In this document: positions 7,844 to 16,482 of the stretch, one piece after another
How the letters are laid out: every line of letters starts with the position of its first letter
Position numbering within the stretch: position 1 is the stretch's first letter
Origin: Oscillospiraceae bacterium
GTDB lineage: Bacteria > Bacillota > Clostridia > Oscillospirales > Ruminococcaceae
Direction: 5' to 3'
DNA length: 64,000 nucleotides
Assembly (NCBI GenBank): GCA_020024155.1
Contig: JAHHUE010000002.1
Location: forward strand, 6,876 to 70,875
Made by a program: the position numbers and the translations under genes
The notes under the pieces: generated by a model
Seen by the model: only the letters and a program-made list of their open reading frames with translations
Database searches by the model: none
What the model was told of the DNA's origin: nothing

Positions 7844-10162
7844 TTGAAAAGTTTTTTAAAAAATTCTTATGTTAAAATTTTCATACTTGGTTTTGCCACC
7901 TGTTTTTGCATACTTTTACCTTTTTTAATTATAGATAAAGGCTTTTTCCTATACGCTGGGGATTTTAACAGTCAGCAAATACCATTTAATATGTATGCTA
8001 ACAATATGGTTAAGCAAGGTGCTTTAAATTGGAGTTGGGCAACTGACCTTGGCTCATCAATGATAAACAGCTATTCTTTTTATCTTTTAGGCTCACCTGT
8101 TTTCTGGCTAGGTTGTTTATTTCCATATAAGTTAATGCCGTATTTTTTACCTTTTGGTTTGATGATTAAGTTTGGGTTTGCATCTCTTGGTGCATTTTGC
8201 TTTCTTAAAAGATATTCCAAAAATGAAAACTACGCTTTTGTAGGTGCTATTTTATATGCATTCAGTGGTTTTTCAATTTACAACATATTCTTTAATCACT
8301 TTTTAGAATCTGTTGCTATGTTTCCGTTTTTATTATGGAGCTTAGATGAGTTTATCTATGAAAAACGAAGAGGTTTATTTGCTTTTTTTGTAGCGTTAAA
8401 CCTATTAAATAACTACTTTTTCTTTATTGGTCAAGTTGTTTTTCTGTTTATATATTTTATCTGTAAAATTGTATCAAAAGAATATACTATATCAATAAAA
8501 CAATTTTTTAATCTTGCATTTGAAAGTATACTTGGATGCTTGATGAGTATGGTTCTTTTCTTACCATCTGTTTTAAATATTTTGCAAAATCCTCGCAGTA
8601 CAAAAATGGCAAAGGATTTTGGATTATGGATGTATGGAACTGTACAACAGTATTTTGCAATTGTTCAATCAGCATTTTTCCCACCGGAAAGTCCATACTC
8701 TCCAAACCTGTTTACTCAGGGAAATATCAAGTGGACAAGTATATCTGCATTTGTTGTTCTTGGTGGTATGTTTGGATATTTTATATTTTTAAAATATTTC
8801 AAAAAATCAGCATTTACAAAAATTTTTACTTGTTGTGTTATCTTTGCACTTGTACCAATACTTAACAGCAGTTTCTATATGTTCAATCGCAGTTATTATG
8901 CAAGATGGTTTTATATGCCTATCTTAATTCTCTGTGCAATGAATATGCAAAGTTATGAACTTACAAAAGAAAAAATCTATTACGGTTTAAAAAAAGTTAC
9001 CGTTTTAACTTGTATCTTCTGCGTTTTCGGGCTAACACCTTCAACTAATAGTGACGGAAAATTCAAACTTGGTCTTGAAAAAGAAATTCCACTTTTCTGG
9101 CTTTCATTCCTTATTGCAATTTTCAGCATATATATGCTATTTGTTATTGTAGAAAACTATAAAGATAAACCAAAATATTCTCAAAAATTACTTATGACTG
9201 CATTAAGTATTGTTATGGTTTTTGCAATACTCCATATATCTATTGTTAAATTACCACAGTCAAACGCAGATAGAAATTATATCAAACAAAACTATGCTCC
9301 ACTTGATACTTTTACATTAAATGATGATAGCTCAGATTATCGTCTTGACGCATATCAGTGTTATAATAATATGGGATTGTTTTATAACAAACCATTTATT
9401 CAATTTTTCAACAGCACTGTTACACCTTCTATTATGGATTTTTATCCTTATGTTGGTGTAAAAAGAGATGTATCTTCAAAACCGGAATATTCAAATTACG
9501 CTTTAAGAAGCTTATTATCAGTTAAATATATAGTTATGCCAACTCATGAGGTTGACAATTTCTACGAAGAAGGTTACGATAAAATTTATAGTCCCTACTC
9601 TGTTTCAGAGCCATATAAAATATTTAAAAATGACTATTTTATTCCTATGGGATTTACTTATGATAAATATGTAACCGAAGAGCAAATGCAGCAAGTTGCA
9701 GCTGAAAACCGAAGTAACATTATGCTTAAAGCAATTTTGTGTGATGAAAGTATTGTTGATAACCTAAAACTGTCTTTGGATAAATTAGATAACAGCTTTT
9801 TGAACGACCATTCTTTCGCATCTTTCACCAGTGATGTAGAAGAAAGACGCAATTGCAGTGGATATTATTTTGAGCAGACAAAAGACGGTTTTATCTCTAA
9901 TATTCAATTGTATCAGCCAAATCTTGTTTTCTACTCTGTTCCTTATGATGAAGGATTTACTGCATATGTAAACGGAGAAGAAACAAAAATATATAAAGTA
10001 AACGCAGGGCTTTCTGCCGTTTATGCGCCAGCCGGAGATAATGAAATTATTTTCTCTTATCGCACTCCTGGGTTAAATCTTGGAATATTGATAAGCATTT
10101 TAGCCTTAGCAATTTATATAATCTATCTTATAGCAATTTTTAAAAAGAAGGATATAAAGTAA
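7844..10162 (+). CDS. YfhO-family polytopic membrane protein (GT-C-like)
   Basis: A 772-residue integral membrane protein with an N-terminal signal anchor, roughly a dozen hydrophobic helices and a final helix at about 750-768 ahead of a lysine-rich end. The motif YAGDFNSQQIPFN after the first helix and the soluble extracytoplasmic region from about residue 470 to 740 are typical of the YfhO family. In Firmicutes that family is linked to glycosylation of lipoteichoic acid and other surface polymers. The start is TTG, chosen because AAGGAG lies eight bases upstream. The stop codon abuts the tex start with no gap, so the two are probably co-translated. Confidence 0.87.
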   Translation: MKSFLKNSYVKIFILGFATCFCILLPFLIIDKGFFLYAGDFNSQQIPFNMYANNMVKQGALNWSWATDLGSSMINSYSFYLLGSPVFWLGCLFPYKLMPYFLPFGLMIKFGFASLGAFCFLKRYSKNENYAFVGAILYAFSGFSIYNIFFNHFLESVAMFPFLLWSLDEFIYEKRRGLFAFFVALNLLNNYFFFIGQVVFLFIYFICKIVSKEYTISIKQFFNLAFESILGCLMSMVLFLPSVLNILQNPRSTKMAKDFGLWMYGTVQQYFAIVQSAFFPPESPYSPNLFTQGNIKWTSISAFVVLGGMFGYFIFLKYFKKSAFTKIFTCCVIFALVPILNSSFYMFNRSYYARWFYMPILILCAMNMQSYELTKEKIYYGLKKVTVLTCIFCVFGLTPSTNSDGKFKLGLEKEIPLFWLSFLIAIFSIYMLFVIVENYKDKPKYSQKLLMTALSIVMVFAILHISIVKLPQSNADRNYIKQNYAPLDTFTLNDDSSDYRLDAYQCYNNMGLFYNKPFIQFFNSTVTPSIMDFYPYVGVKRDVSSKPEYSNYALRSLLSVKYIVMPTHEVDNFYEEGYDKIYSPYSVSEPYKIFKNDYFIPMGFTYDKYVTEEQMQQVAAENRSNIMLKAILCDESIVDNLKLSLDKLDNSFLNDHSFASFTSDVEERRNCSGYYFEQTKDGFISNIQLYQPNLVFYSVPYDEGFTAYVNGEETKIYKVNAGLSAVYAPAGDNEIIFSYRTPGLNLGILISILALAIYIIYLIAIFKKKDIK

Positions 10163-12328
10163 ATGGAAATTAACAGAATTTTAGCAAGTGAATTTAAAAA
10201 GGAATTATGGCAGATTGAAAATGCTGTTGCACTTATGGACGAAGGCGCAACAATTCCATTTATTGCTCGTTACAGAAAAGAAAAGACTGGTGAACTTGAT
10301 GACCAGATTTTGAGAGAAATTTTTGAGCGTTTAACTTATCTTAGAAATCTTGAACAGAGAAAGCAAGAAGTTATTACATCTATAACAGAACAAGAAAAAA
10401 TGACTGATGAAATTATGAATGCTATTTCTCGTGCAAATACGCTCAGCGAAGTTGAAGATATTTATCGTCCATTTAAGCCAAAAAGAAAAACTCGTGCATC
10501 TGTTGCAAAAGAAAAAGGTCTTGAACCTTTGGCAAAAGAAATTATGGAACAGCGTCCAGTGGCTGACCCTATGGCTCTTGCAGAAGAATATGTTAATGAG
10601 GAAAAGGGTGTTAACTCAGCAGAAGATGCTCTTAAAGGTGCAATGGATATTATCGCAGAAGATGTTTCTGATAATGCCAATGTAAGAAAAACTTTAAAAG
10701 CTTTATATTTCCGTACTGGTGAAGTTTCATCAAAAGGAGACGAAGAAAAAGAAAGTGTTTATACTCAATACTATGATTTTTCAGAAAAAGTAAACAAAAT
10801 AGCTTCTCACCGTGTTCTCGCAATTGACCGTGGTGAAAAAGAAGGTTTCCTTAAAGTAAATATTTCTGTCGACTCTATAAGTGCAATTGCAGAAATTGAA
10901 AAAATTTATATTGTAAACGACGGCAAATGTGCTCAGGTTGTAAAAGATGCTATTGCAGACGGATATCAAAGACTTTTACACCCAAGTCTTGATACAGAAA
11001 TAAGAAATAACCTTACTGATGTTGCTTGTGAAGGTGCTATAAAATTATTTGGAGATAACTTAAAACAACTTTTGCTTGTACCACCAGTTAAAGGAAAAAC
11101 TTGTATGGCTCTTGACCCAGGTTATCGTACAGGTTGTAAAATGGCTATTGTTGACCCAACAGGAAAGGTTTTAGATACAGGTGTTGTGTATATGACACTT
11201 GATATTCACGACAAAGAAAAAGCTAAAAATCAGCTTAAAAAGCTTATTGCAAAACACGATGTTGATATAATCTCAATAGGTAATGGTACTGCGACCAAAG
11301 AAACAGAAATGTTTGTTGCAGCTATGCTTAAAGAGATTGATAAGCCAATAAGTTATATGGTTGTAAGCGAAGCCGGTGCGTCAGTATATTCTGCATCAAA
11401 ACTTGCAGCAGCTGAATTTCCACAGTTTGATGTTGCTTTAAGAAGTGCTGTTTCAATTGCAAGAAGATTGCAAGATCCTCTTGCCGAGCTTGTTAAAATT
11501 GACCCAAAATCTATTGGTGTAGGTCAGTATCAGCACGATATGCCAAAACAAAAACTTGAAGAAAGTCTTGACGGTGTTGTTGAATATTGTGTTAACACTG
11601 TTGGTGTTGACCTTAACACTGCATCTGCACCACTTTTGGAAAGAGTTTCAGGTCTTAATAAATCAATTGCTAAAAACATTGTTACATATCGTGAAGAAAA
11701 CGGTGCTTTTGAAAAAAGAAATCAACTTCTTAAAGTTTCAAAACTTGGGCCAAAAGCTTATATGCTTTCAGCAGGTTTTTTAAGAATTCCTGATGCAAAA
11801 AATAAATTGGACTCCTCTTCTGTTCACCCAGAAAGTTATGATGCAGCAAAAAAACTTCTTGAAGCGGTTGGATATACATTAGATGATATTGGCACTAATA
11901 AAATTACTGATTTGGAAAAAGTTGTCAATAAAATTGGTTTTGAAAAACTTGCACAGCAGTTAGAAATTGGTGTGCCTACACTCAAAGACATTATTTCAGA
12001 GCTTATTAAACCAGGCAGAGATATGCGTGATGAGTTGCCTAAACCACTTCTTAGAACAGATGTTCTTGATATGAATGACCTTGTTTCTGGTATGGAATTA
12101 ACAGGTACTGTAAGAAATGTTATTGACTTTGGTGCTTTTGTGGATATTGGTGTTCATCAAGATGGTCTTGTTCATATCAGCCAAATTTGTGATAAATATA
12201 TTAAACATCCAAGTGAAGTATTGAAAGTTGGCGATATTGTTACTGTATGGGTAATGAGTGTTGATGTTAACAAAAAGCGTATATCATTAACTATGAAAAA
12301 ACCTAAACAAGAACCTAAGGCTAACTAA
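10163..12328 (+). CDS. tex: Tex-family RNA-binding transcription accessory protein
   Basis: A 721-residue cytosolic protein related to bacterial Tex and eukaryotic Spt6. In order it shows the N-terminal helical region with IPFIARYRKEKTGELD, and the YqgF/RNase H-like domain beginning near CMALDPGYRTGCKMAIVD. Next is a helix-hairpin-helix segment around TASAPLLERVSGLNKSIAKN, then a C-terminal S1 RNA-binding domain (GMELTGTVRNVIDFGAFVDI). Length is usual. It begins right at the YfhO stop codon. A strong terminator follows. Confidence 0.95.
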   Translation: MEINRILASEFKKELWQIENAVALMDEGATIPFIARYRKEKTGELDDQILREIFERLTYLRNLEQRKQEVITSITEQEKMTDEIMNAISRANTLSEVEDIYRPFKPKRKTRASVAKEKGLEPLAKEIMEQRPVADPMALAEEYVNEEKGVNSAEDALKGAMDIIAEDVSDNANVRKTLKALYFRTGEVSSKGDEEKESVYTQYYDFSEKVNKIASHRVLAIDRGEKEGFLKVNISVDSISAIAEIEKIYIVNDGKCAQVVKDAIADGYQRLLHPSLDTEIRNNLTDVACEGAIKLFGDNLKQLLLVPPVKGKTCMALDPGYRTGCKMAIVDPTGKVLDTGVVYMTLDIHDKEKAKNQLKKLIAKHDVDIISIGNGTATKETEMFVAAMLKEIDKPISYMVVSEAGASVYSASKLAAAEFPQFDVALRSAVSIARRLQDPLAELVKIDPKSIGVGQYQHDMPKQKLEESLDGVVEYCVNTVGVDLNTASAPLLERVSGLNKSIAKNIVTYREENGAFEKRNQLLKVSKLGPKAYMLSAGFLRIPDAKNKLDSSSVHPESYDAAKKLLEAVGYTLDDIGTNKITDLEKVVNKIGFEKLAQQLEIGVPTLKDIISELIKPGRDMRDELPKPLLRTDVLDMNDLVSGMELTGTVRNVIDFGAFVDIGVHQDGLVHISQICDKYIKHPSEVLKVGDIVTVWVMSVDVNKKRISLTMKKPKQEPKAN

Positions 12329-12345
12329 ATAAATATTAGAAAAAT

Positions 12346-12382
12346 AAATCGTCAGCACTTTAAAATATTGTGCTGACGATTT
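12346..12382 (+). terminator. Intrinsic terminator of tex
   Basis: A 13-bp perfect stem, AAATCGTCAGCAC (12346-12358) with GTGCTGACGATTT (12370-12382), is followed by a T-rich tail. The remaining bases up to 12533 are A+T-rich and hold no gene that I can see. Confidence 0.9.
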
Positions 12383-12533
12383 TTATTAAATATATCAATA
12401 ATTTTTTACTCAATATTTTTTATATATTTTCTAAATTTTAGTTATAATATTTTTACTATACAAATAGTACTAAGCTATTAACTTTTCCCTATTATTTAAT
12501 AATATTTATAACTACAATTTTATATTTTAAATA

Positions 12534-12563
12534 AAAAACGGTGAGAATTATCTCACCGTTTTT
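12534..12563 (-). terminator. Intrinsic terminator of ackA
   Basis: The stem AAAAACGGTGAGA pairs with TCTCACCGTTTTT around an ATTA loop, just after the ackA stop on the minus strand. Confidence 0.88.
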
Positions 12564-12581
12564 ATTAAACAATATTAAATA

Positions 12582-13784
12582 TTATTTACCAAATGCAACG
12601 CGTTTTGTGTCACGAGCAATCATCAATTCTTCGTTTGTCTGAATAACAAGAACTTTAACTTTACCGTTTGAACCTGTAATATCATTTACAGCAAGACCAC
12701 GTTTTGAGTTCTGTTCTTTATCAAGTTCAACACCAAAGAAACTAATACCTTCGCAAACTTCTTCTCTAATTGAGCTTGAGTTTTCACCAATACCGCCTGT
12801 AAATACGATACAATCAAGACCGTTCATAGCAGCTGTGTAAGAACCAATATATTTCTGGATTTGGTATACAAGCATATCTAATGCAAGTTTTGCTCTTTCA
12901 TTGCCTTCTGATGCAGCAATTTCAAGGTCACGACAGTCACTGGAAACACCGGAAATACCAAGGAAACCAGATTTTTTGTTAAGGTAGTTAGAAAGCTCTG
13001 TACCATTCATACCTGTTTTTTCAGCAATGAATGTTACAACAGATGGGTCAACATCACCACTTCTTGTACCCATAATCAAACCTGCCAATGGGGAGAAGCC
13101 CATTGATGTATCTACAACTTTGCCACAGTCGATAGCAGCAATTGAAGAACCGTTACCCAAGTGGCATGTAACAATTTTGAGTTCTTCTGGTTTTTTACCA
13201 AGATATTCAGCAGCTGTAAGAGAAACAAATTTATGGCTTGTACCGTGGAAACCGTAACGACGAACTTTGTGTTCTTCATACATTTCGTATGGTACTGCGT
13301 ACATATAAGATTTAGCTGGCATTGTTGAGTGGAAAACTGTATCAAATACTACTACGTTTGGAACGTTTGCACCAAATACAGCTTTTGCACTGTTAAGACC
13401 CAAAACATGAGCTGGGTTGTGCAATGGAGCGATTGCGCCAAGACGACCGATTTCTGCGATAACTTCATCGTTAACAAGTGTAGACTCTTTAAAGCTTTCT
13501 GCACCATGTGCAACACGGTGACCAATTGCAGAAACTTCGCTTACATCGTTAATAACTTTGCCTTCGCCTGTTGTCATCATTTCAACAACTTTAGCAAATG
13601 CTTCTGTATGTGTTGGGAATGGAACTTCTACTGTCCATTTTCCACCATTAGCTTCGTGTTTGATAAAGCTTCCATCAATACCGATTCTTTCGCAAATACC
13701 TTTACAGATAACGCTTTCATCTTCCATATTGATGAGCTGATATTTAAGTGAGCTGGAACCACAGTTGATTACCAAAATTTTCAT
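12582..13784 (-). CDS. ackA: Acetate kinase
   Basis: Interconverts acetyl phosphate + ADP and acetate + ATP, giving substrate-level ATP at the end of fermentation. The 400-residue protein has the ASKHA signature MKILVINCGSSSLKYQL, GHRVAHG, the catalytic region GFHGTSHKFV, GSSIAAIDCGKVVDTSMG and the C-terminal FTGGIGENS. AGGAGGACT precedes the ATG. The partner pta is not in the window. The gene diverges from tmcAL, whose enzyme consumes acetate. Codon choice looks that of a highly expressed gene. Confidence 0.98.
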   Translation of the reverse strand: MKILVINCGSSSLKYQLINMEDESVICKGICERIGIDGSFIKHEANGGKWTVEVPFPTHTEAFAKVVEMMTTGEGKVINDVSEVSAIGHRVAHGAESFKESTLVNDEVIAEIGRLGAIAPLHNPAHVLGLNSAKAVFGANVPNVVVFDTVFHSTMPAKSYMYAVPYEMYEEHKVRRYGFHGTSHKFVSLTAAEYLGKKPEELKIVTCHLGNGSSIAAIDCGKVVDTSMGFSPLAGLIMGTRSGDVDPSVVTFIAEKTGMNGTELSNYLNKKSGFLGISGVSSDCRDLEIAASEGNERAKLALDMLVYQIQKYIGSYTAAMNGLDCIVFTGGIGENSSSIREEVCEGISFFGVELDKEQNSKRGLAVNDITGSNGKVKVLVIQTNEELMIARDTKRVAFGK

Positions 13785-13876
13785 TTATTCAGTCCTCCAA
13801 AAAAATGGTATTTATTTTATAACATAAATATTATATAATAAGTCTATATATTTTTCAAGGCAAAAGGAGCTATTTT

Positions 13877-15067
13877 ATGCCAAAAACAGTAGGTATTATA
13901 ACAGAATATAACCCTTTTCATCTTGGACACAAGTATCAAATTGATAAACTTAAAGAATTAGGCTTTGACAATATTGCCGTGTGTATGAGTGGTTCTTGTG
14001 TTCAAAGAGGAGAATTTGCAATGTTTTCAAAATTTGAACGTGCAAAAATGGCAATAAATTGTGGTGTAAATCTTGTGTGCGAACTGCCTTATCCTTACAG
14101 TTGTTTTTCGGCTGAAAACTTTGCTAAAAACGGTGTTCATATACTTAAAAATCTTGGAGTTGACGCCATAAGCTTTGGCAGTGAGAGTGCAGATATTTCT
14201 GTTTTACTTCCTATTTCAGAGTACCTTTTAAGTAATGAATACAATGATAAATTAAAAAAATATTTATCTGATAATATTCCTTTTGCAACTGCAAGAGAGA
14301 AAGCTATACTTGATAAGTTTTCATTAAACAGCAGTATTATTTCTGCGTCAAATGATATACTTGCTCTTGAATATATTAAAGAGTGTATAAGGTTAAAATG
14401 GGATGTTGAGTTTATTCCTATAAAAAGAAAAGGTGCAAAGTATAATGACTTGACACCTAAAAATGGTATGGCTTCTGCAAGTTATATAAGAAAATGTGCA
14501 AATGAGTATCGTTTTGATAATGCGGTTTCCTTTATTCCCGATAATATCCAAAAAAACTTTATAAATCGCCTTGAACAAGGAGATTATTTTGCTCCTGACC
14601 AAAGCTTTGACAAGGCTGTTATCTTTACACTTAAAAAGCTTTCTGCCTCTGATTTTGAAAAAATTCCGGATTGCAATAAAGAGCTAAGCCACGCATTTTC
14701 AAACAATGTATCTGACTGTTCCACCATTGAACAACTTATAGATAGTCTTCCAACAAAGCAATACACTCGTGCAAGGCTTAAAAGAATTATACTGTTTGCA
14801 TTTTTAGGATATAACCAAAATTTACCTAATTTAGTTCCTTTTATAAGGGTTTTGGCAATGGATAAAAACGGAGAATACATTTTAAAAAATGCTAAAAATG
14901 TAAGCGAAATACCAATAAGTCATTCTTATAGAATACTAAAAGAAATTAACGATGATTGCAAAAATATTATAAATGCAGAAAGCCTTGCCACTGATAGTCA
15001 AAGTTTATTTTTTAGATATAGTGGAGAAAATCGCACAGATTATACAACAAAATTATACAAAAAGTAA
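13877..15067 (+). CDS. tmcAL: tRNA(Met) cytidine acetate ligase TmcAL (YlbM family)
   Basis: TmcAL activates acetate with ATP and acetylates C34 of elongator tRNA-Met. The 396-residue protein starts with GIITEYNPFHLGHKYQI, a nucleotidyltransferase-fold HxGH motif. It continues with MSGSCVQRGEFAMFSKFERA, ELPYPYS and FGSE, all characteristic of the YlbM/TmcAL family. AAGGAG stands nine bases before the start. In many Clostridia this gene lies near pta or ackA, and here it diverges from ackA. Confidence 0.92.
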   Translation: MPKTVGIITEYNPFHLGHKYQIDKLKELGFDNIAVCMSGSCVQRGEFAMFSKFERAKMAINCGVNLVCELPYPYSCFSAENFAKNGVHILKNLGVDAISFGSESADISVLLPISEYLLSNEYNDKLKKYLSDNIPFATAREKAILDKFSLNSSIISASNDILALEYIKECIRLKWDVEFIPIKRKGAKYNDLTPKNGMASASYIRKCANEYRFDNAVSFIPDNIQKNFINRLEQGDYFAPDQSFDKAVIFTLKKLSASDFEKIPDCNKELSHAFSNNVSDCSTIEQLIDSLPTKQYTRARLKRIILFAFLGYNQNLPNLVPFIRVLAMDKNGEYILKNAKNVSEIPISHSYRILKEINDDCKNIINAESLATDSQSLFFRYSGENRTDYTTKLYKK

Positions 15068-15098
15068 TTTTTATTTATAAAATTACAAATATAAGCAA

Positions 15099-15129
15099 AA
15101 AGACAGATGATTTTACACCATCTGTCTTT
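15099..15129. terminator. Bidirectional terminator between convergent genes
   Basis: The stem AAAGACAGATG pairs with CATCTGTCTTT, with T-rich sequence on the plus side (TCTTTATTTTTT) and A/T-rich sequence on the other. It lies between tmcAL and the convergent binding-protein gene. Confidence 0.82.
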
Positions 15130-15139
15130 ATTTTTTAGT

Positions 15140-16294
15140 TTATTCTGAAATATTTTGTTGTGGAGTAATTTGGTCGCCATAAACTTGGTTTGTTATTTCA
15201 GCAATGGTTTTTATAGCTCTTGGGCTGATATTCTCAAACTCTTTAATATTGATATAAAATACATTTCCATTTTTAAAAGCATCTGTTTCTGCAAAGCCCA
15301 TATCTTTTAGTTGTTCTTCTGTAACTGTATCAGAAACAATTATGATTTCAGGGTTTGATGAAATAATATTTTCCATATTTGATGTAAAATAGTTTTCTCC
15401 ATCTGATACAACATCAAAAAAGTTTGAAAGCAAATCTGCCTCTATTGTGTCAGTTGTTGCCAACATACCATAGTTGTTAAAAATCATAACAACAGATTTT
15501 TTACTTACATTTTGTAATGCAGATTTGTATAGTCCTATCTTTTCTTGAATATCGTTATAAAATCTTTCACCAAGTAATGTTGCTTGTTCTGCACCACAAG
15601 TAAGAGCAGAAATGCTACGATAAATTTCTTTTAACTCTTCCATATTTTTTGGCACATTAAGTGTAAGAATTTTTATTCCACTTTGTTCAATTTTTATTTT
15701 ATCTGTTTCACTTATAGGGTTTTGGATAATAAGATAATCCGGAGCAAGATTTATTATTTCATCAGCTTTTGGAATTAGCGGTGTTCCAACTGTAAGCAAA
15801 TCTTCTCTGCCATGTTTATCACAATATTCACTAACTGCAATAAGTGCATTTTGACTTTGTGATGATAAAATTGCCTCTGTTGCAAAAGGAGATAAACTTA
15901 TAATTTTTGTTGCCGGTTGTTCTATTGTCACACCAAAACTAATTGCCGGATAAACAAAATTGGGTTGTTTGTCTTTTGAAAAAATTGAAGTTATCTTTTT
16001 CCACAAAGATTTCTTTGGTTTAGAAGGTTTTTGTTGATTTTCTTCTTTTTTATCATCATTGTTTTCTGTTGTTGAATTATTCTGTTCAATATTGCTATTA
16101 GAACTATTATCAACAACTACACTTGTATTTATATTAGAAGAACTATCTTGATTATTTTTAACATCTTTTAATACAAAAACAGAAATTGCAATAGTTAAAA
16201 TAACAAGCAATAAAACACCACAAATTACAATTTGTTTTTTACGCTTTTTTTGTTGTTTTTTTCTTTTTTCAGTTTCTGGAGAAATATACTTCAT
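15140..16294 (-). CDS. Membrane-anchored periplasmic-binding-protein-like (BtuF/FecB fold)
   Basis: 384 residues. A very basic N-terminus (KRKKQQKKRKKQ) is followed by one hydrophobic helix at about 23-46. A Ser/Asn/Lys-rich extracytoplasmic linker runs to about residue 110. A class III substrate-binding domain follows, recognisable from KIISLSPFATEAILS, VGTPLIPKADEIINLAPDYLII and NPEIIIVSD. Such domains bind corrinoids, haem or Fe-siderophores for ABC importers. This protein has a transmembrane anchor instead of a lipobox, and no permease or ATPase gene is nearby. It may be an orphan binding protein or a sensor or scaffold. The ligand cannot be told from sequence. Confidence 0.8.
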   Translation of the reverse strand: MKYISPETEKRKKQQKKRKKQIVICGVLLLVILTIAISVFVLKDVKNNQDSSSNINTSVVVDNSSNSNIEQNNSTTENNDDKKEENQQKPSKPKKSLWKKITSIFSKDKQPNFVYPAISFGVTIEQPATKIISLSPFATEAILSSQSQNALIAVSEYCDKHGREDLLTVGTPLIPKADEIINLAPDYLIIQNPISETDKIKIEQSGIKILTLNVPKNMEELKEIYRSISALTCGAEQATLLGERFYNDIQEKIGLYKSALQNVSKKSVVMIFNNYGMLATTDTIEADLLSNFFDVVSDGENYFTSNMENIISSNPEIIIVSDTVTEEQLKDMGFAETDAFKNGNVFYINIKEFENISPRAIKTIAEITNQVYGDQITPQQNISE

Positions 16295-16443
16295 ATCTTA
16301 TCCTTGTAATAACTCATTAAAATAATTATAAAACCGCAAACTATATTTATAGTACACATTATATCATTGATATATTTTCACTACAATATAATTTTTTATA
16401 GTTTAGAAAAGTGTCAACTAAATGTAATAATCTTTTACTAAAC

Positions 16444-16479
16444 AAAAGCACAGAAAAACAAAAATCTTTCTGTGCTTTT
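16444..16479 (-). terminator. Intrinsic terminator of the cinA-spoIID fusion gene
   Basis: The perfect 13-bp stem AAAAGCACAGAAA (16444-16456) with TTTCTGTGCTTTT (16467-16479) lies just beyond the stop codon of the minus-strand gene. Confidence 0.88.
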
Positions 16480-16482
16480 TAA

